A DNA stretch of 64,000 nucleotides from Amyelois transitella (taxonomy: Eukaryota > Arthropoda > Insecta > Lepidoptera > Pyralidae): the NCBI RefSeq assembly GCF_032362555.1, contig NC_083513.1, positions 1,364,001 through 1,428,000 of the forward strand, written 5' to 3'. The position numbers and the translations under genes were made by a program. The notes beneath the pieces are model-generated. The model was given only the letters and a program-made list of their open reading frames with translations, searched no databases and had not been told where the DNA came from. This document shows, piece by piece, positions 47,481 through 60,129 of the stretch; within the stretch, counting starts at the first letter, position 1, and every line of letters begins with the position of its first letter.

Positions 47481-48297
47481 GAACAATGTATAGCAAAAAC
47501 ATTGGTCTTTATTAGTTCTACAAAAAAGTCCGCGATGACATATATCCAGCTTTTTTATTTAAGTCACAAAAACTACTTTTCTGTATTAAAAAAACATTTA
47601 ATTCGTTGGGTGATGTTTAACCAATAATACATATATCCTTATCAAAATAAGTAAGTTCATCATCACGAGCATTTAATTTAGATTATTTTTGCAGTTTACA
47701 GTGTGTTATTTAGACATATAGTTTAGGAGATATCACGATATTAGTAACAAAAGTAGGTAAGTACATAAAAAAAAACAAAAAATATAAAAAAACGGTACAT
47801 AAAAAATAAATAATATTAAAAAGTAGGTACTACGACTTTGATCTATACATATAAGACAAAAAAAAATCTGTACATTACTTAAATATTTTTTCCAAAAACT
47901 GATAGGGGGGGCGATCAAAGAAGAGTCACAGAAACCAAAAAACATTTTAATATTTTAAACGCGGTTAAGGGAAAGAGAAGTTATTGTGAATTGAAAATTA
48001 GTATCCAATATGTGTTGGTGCGTTGACTGTATTTGTCGAAGTAGCGGGATACACGTAAACGAAGTTGCGCGGGTCAGCTATTTTAAAAATAAATCATGAT
48101 ACGGCCAATATCAAAAGTAAGTAATAATTTGAAACCCTTTTTGAAATCATATTCTATTTTGACGATTATTGGGTAATTTATTACTAATTAAGAGCTATTA
48201 ATTGTTATCAAGTGGCTAAGTGATTAGCATAGACTAATGATGATTAATTACAGTGAAATCTGTTCTCTTAGCAAATATTTATTTAAACTCTTACTGC

Positions 48298-48515
48298 CGG
48301 GTTCCCGTCACTGGAATAGAATATCTTTCCCATGGATGTCGTGACAGGCGACTAAGGGAAAGGCCACTAAGCTTGGGAGTCTTCTTGTAAGCGATGTGTT
48401 AGCAACCTGTCACTATTTGAATCTTAATTCCATCATGAATCCATACAGCTTTAACGTGATATTTCATGGCATGACTCCGTTTACTCCGCACGGGATATAG
48501 ACGTAATTATATGTA
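48298..48515 (+). repeat. R1 repeat
   Basis: CGGGTTCCCGTCACTGGAAT to GGGATATAGACGTAATTATA; diverged. Confidence 0.65.
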
Positions 48516-48865
48516 GGTATTTTTATATTGAAACTCTTTGTTTTAAAACCTTTACGGATTTATCCAAACGTAAAAACATTTTAAAAAAGTAACAAATATG
48601 TTTTTTGTATAAAAAAAAATATTTGATAAATACAGAATTTTATGTCAGCGATTTCTTAAAAAAAGTGTTAGGAATGATGAGGCAGGTACTAATTAAAAAA
48701 TTAAGCGGGCTGTAATCTGTAATCACAAAGGATCAAAATTTTATGGGCTTACATAAACAACACGACAGGGGTGATAAGACACTGTTTTACAAGTGTAATC
48801 AATCATAAATATTTTAAATTGATATTAGGAAATCCGTTTAGTGTTGGTTGATTATAAACTATGGA

Positions 48866-49003
48866 AAAGAATAGATTTATTTCCAAAATTGGAAACAAGG
48901 TATCTCTTATTGACGTCACATCACTTAAATCTAATTATATTTCCAGCGTATAGAGCGCGTGTGTAAAAGAAGCGACGGATTAAACTACACTGCAGCATAT
49001 AAA
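48866..49003 (+). repeat. TGACGTCA-carrying repeat copy
   Basis: AATAGATTTATTTCCAAAAT, TATTGACGTCACATCACTTA and AAACTACACTGCAGCATA, matching 21711-21860. Confidence 0.6.
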
Positions 49004-49034
49004 AGTTCCCTGTTTAATACGGAACTATAAAAAC

Positions 49035-49155
49035 TATTCAATTCTATCATTAAGCCAAATAGCTGAACGTGGCCATTCAGTCTTTTTAAGACATCCATGG
49101 GAAAGAGATGGAGTGGTCCTATTCTTTTTTGTATTGGTGCCGGGAACCACACGGG
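49035..49155. repeat. Chimeric R1 fragment
   Basis: The middle of a plus copy (ATTCTATCATTAAGCCAAAT ... CATTCAGTC) switches at about 49090 into the head of a minus copy (ACATCCATGGGAAAGAGATG ... AACCACACGG), with both outer parts missing. Confidence 0.65.
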
Positions 49156-49388
49156 GTATTATAAACCACCACGTATTATAAAATATAATACCGTTCATTC
49201 AGAAATAAACTCTATTCGAGCTCAATCTTTGTAATTATAGTTTCCGATATTGTTATGATTCATAGTGAGAATGGGATACAACGTAATTTTAATGATAATT
49301 TATTGATAACATAATAACCATATTGTGCAACATGCGGGTGATCAAAGTACATGATAATTATTTGTATAACACATACATACATACATGC

Positions 49389-49830
49389 GCCGTGTGGTTC
49401 CCGGCACCAATAGAAAAAAAGAATAGGACCACTCCATCTCTCTCCCATGGATGTCGTAAAAGGCGCCTAAGGGGTAGACTTATAAACTAGGGATTATTTT
49501 AGGCGATGGGCTAGCAACCTGTCACTATTTGAATTTCAATTTTATCTTAAAGCCAAATAGCTGAACGTGGCCTATCTGTCTTTTCAAGACTGTGGGCTCT
49601 GTCTACTCCACAAGGGATATAGACGTGACCATATGTATATATAGTCACGTCTTTATGCCTTACGGGGTATGAAGAGTCAACAGTTTTGAAAAGATTGAAA
49701 TGATTCAGCTGTAAGGCTTTATGATGGAATTGAGATTCAAATAGTGACAGGTTGCTGGCCCATTGCCTACATACAAGAGGTATCTCAAGTTTCCAAGCCT
49801 ATTATGGGAAGGATATGGAGGGAGTGGAGA
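49389..49830. repeat. Inverted pair of R1 copies
   Basis: Plus copy (49389-49640) and minus copy (49648-49830) meet at their TATATGTATA tails, as at 3394-3793. Confidence 0.75.
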
Positions 49831-49966
49831 CTCTTACCATCGGCTGCCTACTTCCTACTAGCTAAAGTCCATTTTGCATCCTCACCACTCTGGAGAGTAG
49901 CCGGGGCATACCTTTGACCATGGATCCTGGATTTAGTGTAGTCAATTTTTATACTATTATTACTAT

Positions 49967-50142
49967 TAGGCTTGCAAACTTGGGATTCTTTTTCAGGCGA
50001 TGGGCTAGCAACCTGTCACTATTTGAATCTCAATTCTATCATTAAGCCAAATAGCTGAACGTGGCCATTCAGTCTTTTCAAGACTGTTGGCTCTGTCTAC
50101 CCCGCAAGGGATATAGACGTGACCATATGTATGTATGTATTT
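49967..50142 (+). repeat. R1 repeat, head missing
   Basis: TAGGCTTGCAAACTTGGGAT to GACCATATGTATGTATG, close to the R1 consensus. Confidence 0.75.
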
Positions 50143-50159
50143 ATGTAATTTTTATACAA

Positions 50160-50425
50160 AGCGACTCCTATCTGACCTCCGCAACTTTTGCAGGAGAACC
50201 TAATCCGTTTGGATCGATCATGGTTACGCATCCAGTCGCCTGAATGTGCATCATGTTTCCTCGCGACGTTTTCCGTCACCGTAAGAGCATCACTTAGTAT
50301 TCAATCTAATGTAAATTACTTCGAAAATGGTCATGGACACAAGTTGGATTTGAACGTATGCCTTAATGCGCATCACGAATTTTAACCGTGCACTTCACCT
50401 ATTCGATCACCGTTCTTACGACTGC
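50160..50425 (-). mobile_element. tRNA-like SINE, second family, long copy
   Basis: On the plus strand GACTCCTATCTGACCTCCGC, GGTTACGCATCCAGTCGCC, CCTCGCGACGTTTTCCGTCA, then GTTGGATTTGAAC and the reversed head near 50410. Related 3' parts occur at 5596-5790, 27780-28030, 54165-54240 and 60915-61200. Confidence 0.55.
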
Positions 50426-50451
50426 CTGTGCCATTATATTTTATGGCCAAT

Positions 50452-50713
50452 ACATACATACATACATATAATCACGTCTATATCCCTTGCGGGGTAGACA
50501 GAGCCAACAGTCTAGTAAAAACTGATAGGCCACGTTCAACTATTTGGCTTTAAGAAAGAATTTCAATTCAAATAGTGACAGATTGCTAGCCCATCGACTA
50601 AAAGAAGAATCCCAAGTGTATAAGCCTACCCCTTAGTCGCCTTTTACGACATCCATGAGAGAGAGATGGAGTGGTCATATTCTTTTTTCTTTTGGTGCCG
50701 GGAACCACACGGC
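50452..50713 (-). repeat. R1 repeat
   Basis: Full-length copy, (CATA)n tail to GGGAACCACACGGCA. Confidence 0.8.
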
Positions 50714-51005
50714 AATTTTATGACCAATTACAGCATTATTAGTATACTTCAGTGTTAATTTACAGCTCATGTCATCTCTACTCGGAAAGTTTATAATCTC
50801 AAACATAAAATTTCCGTGTTGTTTTTATGTTAGTCTTAACACTTTTAAGCTATGCTTATACATCGTTTTATAATCACTTCTTTCGTTATAAATTATTACT
50901 GCTAAGATTTCCACTTCCTAAGTAAGTATAAATAAAGAGTTTATCAGAGAAAACAGTGAGATAATCATACCAACTAATATTATAAACGCGATAGTAAGTT
51001 TCTTG

Positions 51006-51256
51006 CGTGGTTCCCGGCACCAATACAAAAAAGAATAGGACCACTCCATCTCATTCCCATGGATGTCGTAAAAGGTGACTAAGGCATAGGCTTACAAACT
51101 TGGGATTCTTTTTAGGCGATGGGCTAGCAACCTGTCACTATTTGAATCTCAATTCTATCATTAAGCCAAACAGCTGAACGTGGCCATTCAGTCTTCAAGA
51201 CTGTTGGCTCAGTCTACTCCGCAAGGGATTAGACATGACCATATGTATGTATGTGT
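51006..51256 (+). repeat. R1 repeat
   Basis: GTGGTTCCCGGCACCAATAC to GACCATATGTATGTATG, near consensus. Confidence 0.8.
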
Positions 51257-53349
51257 GTATAATTAAGAGTCTGGACAAGGACATAGAGTTCTTTTCATCC
51301 CGGTAAAAACTACACTTAGTTTCGTGGAATTCAGGAAAATCCTGCGCATGTAGGTAGAGGTAATTCGCGTGGGCGAGTAGCGGGTGAAGATAATTTGAAT
51401 AAGTAAATCGACTCAATGCCTTCATGCCCGCAATAGGTATGTAAATTTTAACATGAAATGTATATGAAAAAGTATTGAACCAATTTTGGTAAGTAAAACG
51501 GTACAGTCACGACCGATACCAATAATAAAAATGAATTATTCCGGGTCCAAATAAAATCTGATAACCCTTTTCACCTGTTTGATTTCATCATTCATAAGTT
51601 TCATCATCATTCGTATACATACATACGTATAACGTTTTTATTCTTTACGGGGCAGACAGAGCCAAATTACAAAATTTGTAGGCCACATTTTACTTAATGG
51701 AGAATTGAAAATCCAAAGCCAAATATCTTTTTTTAGATGATTGTGCTTCTAACAACATCGATGATGGTTTTGGTTGATCAAATTCATAATATTTTATTTG
51801 AATTCAAAATTTTTATTCATTAAATTGTCAATAATAATTGTTAATAATAATTAATAATAATGGTCATAGGCAGACCCCGGGCTCTTTACCAGACACTACA
51901 GGACGCACCCAGGGCTACCACCAGGATGATGATCACACACATTAAGAGGATTATGGTTGTTTTTTTGGGTTGGGTACATATAGTGTAAGATTTCATTAAA
52001 GTTTCATAATGATTGTTCACTTCATAATTACATTATCTCAATGTCGATAACCCCTGTTTATTCGTTGCAATGTGAATATTTGATGCCATGCTCGATTTTG
52101 GGTGACGCCATAGGAAATTGAACAATGTAAGATTATTAGCTTTTTACCCGCAACTTCGCTCGCGTGAATTTAGCGCCATGTACATGCGCGTATTTAGCGT
52201 CATTCAAAAAAGAATACAGGTTTTTAGCTAATCCCGCGGGAACTAAAGTATTGTTTACTTTTATTTTTCCATACTTTTATTAAACAGTTATTTGACACAA
52301 TATATAGTATTTTTAGGTTCTGTATAATATCTATCGTCTGCCCGTCTTCCCGACGCTCTCTTTGCCAGCAAAAAGGTGTACACTGTATGCTTCTCCAGAC
52401 TCCTTATTGTATGTTCGCAATTTCGAGAAGATTCGTTCAGTAGGTTAACGCGGATAATAATAAAAGTAGAACAATTGATTTCTTTGAGGAACGTAAATCT
52501 TTTTTCTAAGTATACCTACAATCAATAGATCTTTTTCAGAATTCTATGATGAAAGAGGAGGTTCACATATGATGGCTTCAACCGGTAAACGTTTTTCTTT
52601 TCTCAATATATAAGTTCATTGGCCGTAAATGATAGATGTTTAGTGATATTTTCTGGTAGATCTTTGTGGGATTGGTACTTACGTTCGTGACGAAACATAA
52701 GACTCATAATTGTTATTGCATTTGTAATTATAGTAAATAATTTTAAAATAACAAAATTTATTAACAGCACATCAGTGATAAAAAAAATTAAAGGTTATAT
52801 TTACCGAGCTGTTTCAGGAAATGTTAAACATTACCATTCCCTCTTTTTTCTGTTTTTTAGTTTTTTTTAATTTCTTGTGAATTTCTATAGTCCAATTTCT
52901 TCAAAGTAAATATCTGAAATGTATGTAGTATATCGGTAGTTTATCAAATTTGGAGCCTACGTCTGATAATGTGATCGGGGAAACCTTTTATATTAAAGTT
53001 AGAAAAACATTTAACATTATTATTTAGTTCAGAGAATCATCATTGCCTTTCAAAATGGTCATGCTACCAGCCTTCTGGGCACACTCCCGCAGGTTGTTGC
53101 AATTTGTAAATTTAATATTAGTTTGTAATCATTAGGTTATTTAGATATTGTATCACTTTTTTTTTGTATAAATAAATGTGGAAACAAAATTGTATTGTGG
53201 GAATATTATGTCAGATGAATCCAAAGAGGAGTTCGCTACCTACCATTACCTACCATTTATTTAACGGGAAAAGTTTTTAAAACATAAATAAGTACTTGGG
53301 TCCTAAAACACACGAACCTTAATATAAAATTTTCATATTTTATACTCAC

Positions 53350-53459
53350 ATTATTTTCTCTATTATATCTGCCGTGTCATACACTCTTTTTTCCGTCGAA
53401 CTAGTGTAACGCCGCGGTTTTGCTCGGTCACTGGACGCGCCGGTACCTCGTTCACTACT
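53350..53459 (-). promoter_or_regulatory. Probable 5' UTR exon of gene B with TATA/Inr core promoter
   Basis: On the minus strand a TATATAA (53491-53485) is followed 32 nt later by TCAGT (53461-53457), the arthropod initiator, placing a start at 53459. About 110 nt downstream is a strong donor (AATAAT|GTGAGT; exon end 53350). The segment is CpG-rich and has no long open frame. The coding exon of gene B has an acceptor at 47051-47052, giving a 6.3-kb first intron. The link to gene B is inferred from strand, donor and spacing. Confidence 0.5.
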
Positions 53460-53602
53460 GATCGCGGCGCGAGCGAATTTTTAGTTATATATTTCATACA
53501 TCTAGTATGAAGCTTCGTTATCTTTATTACTGCGATAGTTTATAATTCACTAGTTGTTTCCCGTTACTGCATTATGAAATTACGAACGAATTTTATAGAG
53601 TA

Positions 53603-53868
53603 CTAGCTGTTCCCGCGACTTCGTCCGCGTGGAATAGGTAGTTATTTTGGGCATCATTGAATCAAGGATGAATAGTTTTCCTCGATTTTTTTCGCATTTT
53701 CCTTTATTTCTTCATTCCTTAGTTTCAGCGTGATGTTATATAGCCTAAAGCCTTCCTCGATGAATGGTCTATTTAACACAAAAATAATTTTTCAATTCGA
53801 ACCTGTAGCTCCTGAGATTAGCGCGTTCAATCAAACAAATTCTTCAGCTTTATAATATTAGTATAGAT
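53603..53868 (-). mobile_element. Helitron-like element, second family
   Basis: Same ends as the 21227 copy (CTAGCTGTTCCCGCGAC ... AATATTAGTATAGA). It lies about 110 bp upstream of the TATA box proposed for gene B. Confidence 0.6.
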
Positions 53869-54307
53869 AGAAGGCACCCAAAATCAATTGTAGGGTCAAA
53901 TAAAAAAATATCGAGCAGTTGTTTCTGACATTAGTAAATAAATAGACAAAATATATTTTAAAAAAATCGTTGTGTTGTATTCTGTTGGATGGATTGACCA
54001 TAATTCCAATAGTGGTTAGGTTTACCTGCAAAGGTTGCAGAGCTAAGAGAGCTTGCAATCCTGACTCACCCAATCTCTTATTCATGAACAGAATTATTTT
54101 CAAATACAAGGTATCACTTATTGACGTCACATCGCTTAAATCTAATTATAACTACTACCGCATGGTCAAAGGCATACCCCGGGCTCCTCGAGAGAGGTGA
54201 GGATGCAACCGGGACTAAAGCCAGGAGAAAGAGATTGAGTTGTATTCCAAGGTCATCGCCCTCAATCAAATTGAAATAAATATATTTAAAATATGTATAT
54301 ACATATA

Positions 54308-54470
54308 TAATACATACATACATAAATCACGCCTCTTTCCCGCAGGGGTAGACAGAATCGACATCTTTCCACTTGCTACGATCTCTGCCAACGACTTCCG
54401 CATTCATGACTCTCTTTATGTAAATGCGTCAGCTTTGGCTTCTCTCGACCTGACCAAACCATCTCAGCTA
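54308..54470 (-). mobile_element. Diverged LINE 3' end
   Basis: Matches the 2185 and 30340 copies (CATACATAAATCACGCCTC, then GGGGTAGACAGAATCGAC and the CTTGCTACGATCTCTGC block) with substitutions and small deletions. Confidence 0.5.
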
Positions 54471-55122
54471 TCTATTTTCAATTCCAGTTACTATCTTCTT
54501 TCACATTAGGTACAATATTCCCTAATTACGCTGTTTCTTATACCTGCCATTAAATTTTAAAGCTACCATAATTAAATCTATATATATTTAATTACTATAA
54601 TTTAATCATACTCATAAGTCCTCTTTTCATCCGCGTTTATTATATTATTAAGGATACATACACCCAATCTTTAATGTTATTATATAGATATTTATTTAGA
54701 TAATTAAAAGATTTTGTACTTAACGTCGGATGCAATTTCTTATTTAAATTAAAATTGTTATTTTTCTCTGTTTATATGGAATTGTGATATATTTATATGG
54801 TGATAAAAAGAGTTTACAGTAGGCGCTTTAAATGGCGATGGTAAGTATATTTATATCTTTATCATGTGGTTGAGGATATTTTTTCTTTATCATTATGTTA
54901 AAACTTGTTTTTTCGTTAATTAATAATGCGTGAATTAATTCAGCAACATGCTTCATCAAAGTCATGGTTTAAAACCCGCTTAGTATTGTACTTGAGACAG
55001 AGGCAAATTTTGAGCTTGAAAAATTATTGATATGATTCATACTCGTAGGGAAGCAAAAAAATAGTATTTCGCGAAAATTTTCAAAGTCAATTAAGGGTAA
55101 CTAGGGCTTATCTCCCGTTCAA

Positions 55123-55258
55123 ATGCCGTGTGGTTCCCTGTCACTATTTGAATCTCAATTCTATCATTAAGCTAAATAGCTGAACGTGGCCATTCAGTCT
55201 TTGTTGGCTCTGTATACCCCGCAAGGGATATAGACGTGACCATATGTATGTATGTATG
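55123..55258 (+). repeat. R1 repeat with internal deletion
   Basis: The head GCCGTGTGGTTCCC joins straight to TGTCACTATTTGAATCTC; about 115 bp of the middle is gone. Confidence 0.7.
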
Positions 55259-56273
55259 TAATGAAAGAACTCCAGTAAGTACCTTACCTAACTCTATAAC
55301 TTATTTGGACAAAATCACCACTAACTTTTCGTCTAGTAATTTTCGAGTTTATCGCGAACAGTTTAGACTTAGTTTAATATAACGAGTGATAGCGTTACTT
55401 ATTTATAGGATACGATCACCACACTAGTTATTTTTTATTTGTATATAAGCAAAGTAATTAAACATCCTTATATTCTGTAGTCCATTAGATACAGTTAACG
55501 TGTGTTTAAGGGCCAAGGCGGATGAGTTAATACGCTGCTATTATGGAGATCACGGCAGAAACGAGAGCATGTGCTGGCGACAAGGTAATTCTGCGGGAAA
55601 AAATACTTATTTTAGTATAGAATTTATATTAACAGCCCTAACTAGTACCTAAGTAAATATCGTTCAATAAAGGAGCACATTACAAATATAAAGTGCCTTG
55701 TGGTTCCCAGCCACCAATAGAAAGAAGAATAGGACGACTAGAGTGGTCCTATTCTTTTTTTCCTTCACGGATATCGTAAAAGGCGACCAAGGGATAGGCT
55801 TATAAACTTTCATTTATTTCAAATACATAATTAATACATTTGGTAAATGCCGTCAGACGTCACCTACGACATTTACAGGTAACGATAAAGATGGAGCGCC
55901 AGTCTTAAATCATTATCGGTGTTTATAAGTTATCAATCAATGATTTTTCAACTGTATGAAAATATTATGACTCCATTACATCAGTTGTGCAATAATTTTG
56001 GCCCGCCTGTTATCGTGTTGACAAAACATTCACGTTTTACATACAAAAGTTCTAAGGGGATTAATGTGTTATCCTTTTATCTTCTTTTCAGCTGTTTATC
56101 ATTTTTTAAAGCCGATTGGTCTAGTACACCCTGTTCATTATCACACCCGGGTCAGTAACACCATCCGCCCTGTCCTTAGTTGCATTATTAAGCACTTATT
56201 TAATCAATAATAATTAAAATTAAAATACAAAAAGAATATTTTTCGCCTGCCACTCAAAAGACGCGTGATTTAG

Positions 56274-56493
56274 TAGCTGTGCCCGCGACTTCGTCCGCGT
56301 GGAATAGTTATTTTGGACATCATTGAAGCCCTTAGGGATGAATAATTTACTCCGTTTTTTTTTCACATTTTCCATTATTTCTTCGCTCCTAAAAGTAACA
56401 GCGTGATGTTATATAGCCTAAAGCCTTCCTCGATAAATGGTCTATTTAACACAAAAAGAATTTTTCAATTCGAACCAGTAGTTCCTGAGATAT
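56274..56493 (-). mobile_element. Helitron-like element, second family, truncated
   Basis: TAGCTGTGCCCGCGACTTC through GAACCAGTAGTTCCTGAGAT; the AATATTAGTATAGA end is missing. Confidence 0.55.
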
Positions 56494-57354
56494 TGTATTG
56501 TTAAAAGATTTACGCGTTGGGTAATAAGTAAGTAGGTTTCAAAGTATGTATAAATTATAAGTATTTAAATATATTTACGCCTACAACATTAAGCAACAAA
56601 TGAAATAAATTCTGTTTGTTCTCCTTTTTTTATTTCAAATAACGTGCTAATGATTTTGTTTATTAAGTTTCTTTTTATATAACCTGTCGTAATGACAAAA
56701 TATATGAAAATTGAAAGCTGTGCATATCTGTTAAAGATATTTCTAAACATTAAATCTTCATGAGATAAGTCCGCCATTGCAAGAGATTTGTTTCTTTACT
56801 TGTACTTACTATTTTCTTGTTACTGTGTAAATTTCTTTGCAATAAAGATATTACGTCAATAAAAAAAGGAAAATTGAAAAGATGGCATGTTATATAACAA
56901 CGAAACAACAATACCACTAGTATTTGGTATAATAAGCAATTTTAATTTAATCTGCATGAAATACAAACTGTAAAGGATTTACAGAATTTCGTAGGTGAGC
57001 GAAATCTACTAAAGTACGCAAAGAGCCTGTAGAGGCATCTTTATCGTGGATTAGTGGTAAGCATGACAATAAAATTCAAATGTTTCCTGTTGCCAAACAA
57101 AAATTGATAAATAATCATTATGAAATTCATCAATGAAGAACCATGTTGCCTTTGGGTAAGATAAGATAATGAATTAAGTAGCTGTTGTCGAGGAACTGTG
57201 CATCTTTTGCCAAGCGTGGCGCCCGCGTTGACAGGATTTTATTCAATAAGTCCACAGAGCAAAGGTAAAAAGACGACACCCATGGGAACAATATAGACTA
57301 GTCCCATTCTTTTTATTTATTAGCGCCGGGAACCACACGGCACAAGTGAAATTA

Positions 57355-57619
57355 TATACATACATACATACATATCGTCACGTCTATATCCCTTGCGGGG
57401 TAGACAGAGCCAACATTCTTGAAAAGACTGAATGGCCACGTTCAGCTATTTGGCTTAATGATAGAATTGAGATTCAAATAGTGATAGGTTACTAGCCCAT
57501 CGCCTAAAAAAGAATCCCAAGTTTGTAAGCCTATCCCTTAGTCGCCTTTTACGACATCCATGGGAAAGAGATGGAGCGGTCCTATTCTTTTTTGTATTGG
57601 TGCCGGGAACCACACGGCA
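57355..57619 (-). repeat. R1 repeat
   Basis: Full-length copy close to consensus. Another R1 head fragment (minus) lies just before it at about 57268-57345. Confidence 0.8.
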
Positions 57620-58019
57620 TACACCGGTTCCCGGTGTGGAATTCCCACATGGAATTACACTATAAATAAAACAAGTGACATCTAGATTAAAAGCTTATAA
57701 TATATTTAATAGAGATCATCTGTCTTTACATGTTCAAGAACTACTAGCTACCACCGTCCGTGTCCAGGTACCCATCAGGAGTGGTCCCAGAAGGTCGCGG
57801 CAGGCAGAAGGTCAATGCAGCACAGGCTGGGAACAAAACTATGTGTTAATAAAAGGCCGCCTGCGACTCAGCCCGCGTTGAATCAATTCAGCGGGTATTT
57901 CGGGATAATAAGTAGCCTATATGTTATTCTGGGTCTGGTCTGGGTAAAATTTACTGCTGGCGAAAATGTATTAGATTTTGATCCAGCACATAGTTTATAT
58001 TCTATTCTAAGTTTAATTA

Positions 58020-58195
58020 ATATTGTGAAGTTGACGTTGTTGAAGAAAATGCTGCAGTGCAGTTTGTAACCGCTTCTTCTGCACTGACGCCTTGGAAGCG
58101 GCAGTAAACTTAGTTTTTAAGTAATTTATTTGACGTCAACCAATGTTGTTAAACCATACGTTTTGACAATTATTAAGCGATATATAGTATCCTAT
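58020..58195 (-). repeat. TGACGTCA-carrying repeat copy
   Basis: Reverse orientation: AATGCTGCAGTGCAGTTTG, GCCTTGGAAGCGGCAGTAAA, TTGACGTCAACCAATGTTGT. Confidence 0.55.
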
Positions 58196-58418
58196 ATATA
58201 TAGTAGAATAGTAATTAATAAAAATTTTGAATTTGAATTTTGAGTTGCGTATCTTGTAATATGACGTTATTTTTTTTTTAAGAATAATAAAAGCAGTATA
58301 AGCCATAGAATCTCTATGTACACACACATCAGAGTAACAGTCAAACTAAAACTTTTTTTTTTAATAATAAATGCATTAGGCTCCATGGAATTTCTATGGT
58401 AGGCATTGTAACAGTTTA

Positions 58419-58633
58419 ATCCCACTAATATTATAAATGCGAAAGTTTGTGAATATGTCAGGATAAGTATGGATGTTTGTTACTCTTTCACGCAAAAATT
58501 ACTGAACCGATTATGAGGAATTTGGTATGTAGGCAGCTGCAGACCCACAATAACTTATAGGCTACTTTTTATGCCGGAGTTCCCGCGGGATTAACAGGGT
58601 TTCCATGCGGACGAAGTCGCGGGCGGCCTCTAG
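58419..58633 (+). mobile_element. Helitron-like element
   Basis: Same family with the ATAAATGCGAAAG head; ends GGGCGGCCTCTAG. Substitutions throughout mark it as older than the 5119 and 8508 copies. Confidence 0.6.
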
Positions 58634-59139
58634 TGATTCAATGAATTTATTCGTAAAACACCATAACAAAAAAAAAACAAAAAAGAATATGTACAAAAAT
58701 AGACATGAAATATGGTGGTGCTCCCAAAAGGGTACCCCCTCAGCATAATGCTGGCTGTAAACAATATGCTTCACAGCCAACGCTGATCTTCCGTGGGTGG
58801 AACAGTTGAACTGCGCTGAAATATCCTGCTTTGCCAAAAAAACACATTTAAATTTTATAACCAAGATACAAGAAGCGTAAATAACCACGTTGCGATACGA
58901 CACATATCAATGTAATAAAATACAGATTTCTTTTTATAATGCATTGTAATATAAACTTATTTAAATTAGAATTAAACGTGAAAGATAACTGAAAACAATA
59001 TGATATCGCCCGGCGGGGTATCTGTTGGGAAACCCTAAAGTTATTATGATTGACAAGTTGGTTATTTGAATTAGATATAAATATCAGGTTACTACAATCT
59101 ATTTCAATAGTGAGCATCAGTTTTGCGTCTAGGTTGAAG

Positions 59140-59300
59140 AGCGTCCGTGGTCGAATCGGTAAGGTGCCCGGTTAAAATACGTGATGCGCATAAAGGCACA
59201 GGTTCAAATCCCACCTCGGTCAGAAACTAATGACTATTTTCGAAGTTATGTACGATCGCGTTCATATCTGCAGTCATAGTTTTAAAATTCTTACGGGTTA
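59140..59300 (+). mobile_element. tRNA-like SINE, second family
   Basis: GTCCGTGGTCGAATCGGTAA head, then CACAGGTTCAAATCCCACC (B box) and GACTATTTTCGAAGTTATGT. The reverse copy at 50160-50425 is longer. Confidence 0.55.
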
Positions 59301-60129
59301 AAATAGCGTGCACTGTGGTTCCACTAGATACACACACACATGCATATTTAAAAAGAATAAATATTCCTTCAAATGAATACGGTCTTTAATACCAATGATT
59401 ACTAAGTAAAACAGTTTATTATTCTATGACATATAACATAACAAAACAGAAAGAGACGGTTATCAACGATGTCCGAACTGGGCCCGATAATTGTCGATCG
59501 AGATATCGTCGTCTCTCATTATTTGCATAAGATTTGCCTATAGAGGGAAGCCTGCGACTGCCAGACTTATGTCATTTCAATAAAGTTGAAAGTTTGTCTG
59601 CACACGACCCTAACATAGGTAGTGGTTCCTTAGAAAGTTATTGGGTAGCAATTTTATTACTTCGTTTGTGCAAGTGAGATCTAAGATATACTAGATAATC
59701 TCGCTTGCTCACACTCGCTTGTTCTAGTTACTAGCGGATTCCGAAGTTATTCAAGGAATTTCTGTCTATTAAAAAAAATATATATTGTTACTGACAATTT
59801 TTAATGTTTCAAGGTGCCATTTGAACTAAGTAACTGACTGACTAACTAACTGACTGATATCTAAGAATTACGATACCCGTGTCTTCAAACACGGAAATCA
59901 GTAAGAAATATTAAACAAGAGGGAGCAAAATAAAACACTCAATAATTAAAATTAGTAAATTTTATTGAAACAGTTTACCTATAGTTTTGTTTACATATTG
60001 ATGATTATATAAAGGTATACATACAGCATATTACACTAATTTACCTATCTCCTGTTATTAAGGTTACAGCTTAATTATTCGTTTTCATAAAGAAAAGATA
60101 TTGAAGCTGTCCTTAAAATACTATCTAAG

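Larger units (their letters stand above)
47051..53349. other. Probable first intron of gene B
   Basis: No coding exon seen. Holds a Helitron-like fragment (47220-47480), many R1 copies between 48.3 and 51.7 kb, a TGACGTCA-family copy (48866-49003), a tRNA-SINE copy (50160-50425) and AT-rich single-copy-looking sequence from 51.8 to 53.3 kb. Confidence 0.45.

Noticed and set aside
56589-56777. Minus-strand frame starting MADLSHEDLMFRNIFNRY, possibly a first exon
   Set aside because: Reasonable start context, but no domain, no clear donor and no partner exon; length is expected by chance in AT-rich sequence.
59150-59225. Possible Leu/Ser-type tRNA gene
   Set aside because: Acceptor stem does not pair and the sequence is the head of a second SINE family also seen reversed at about 50340-50410.
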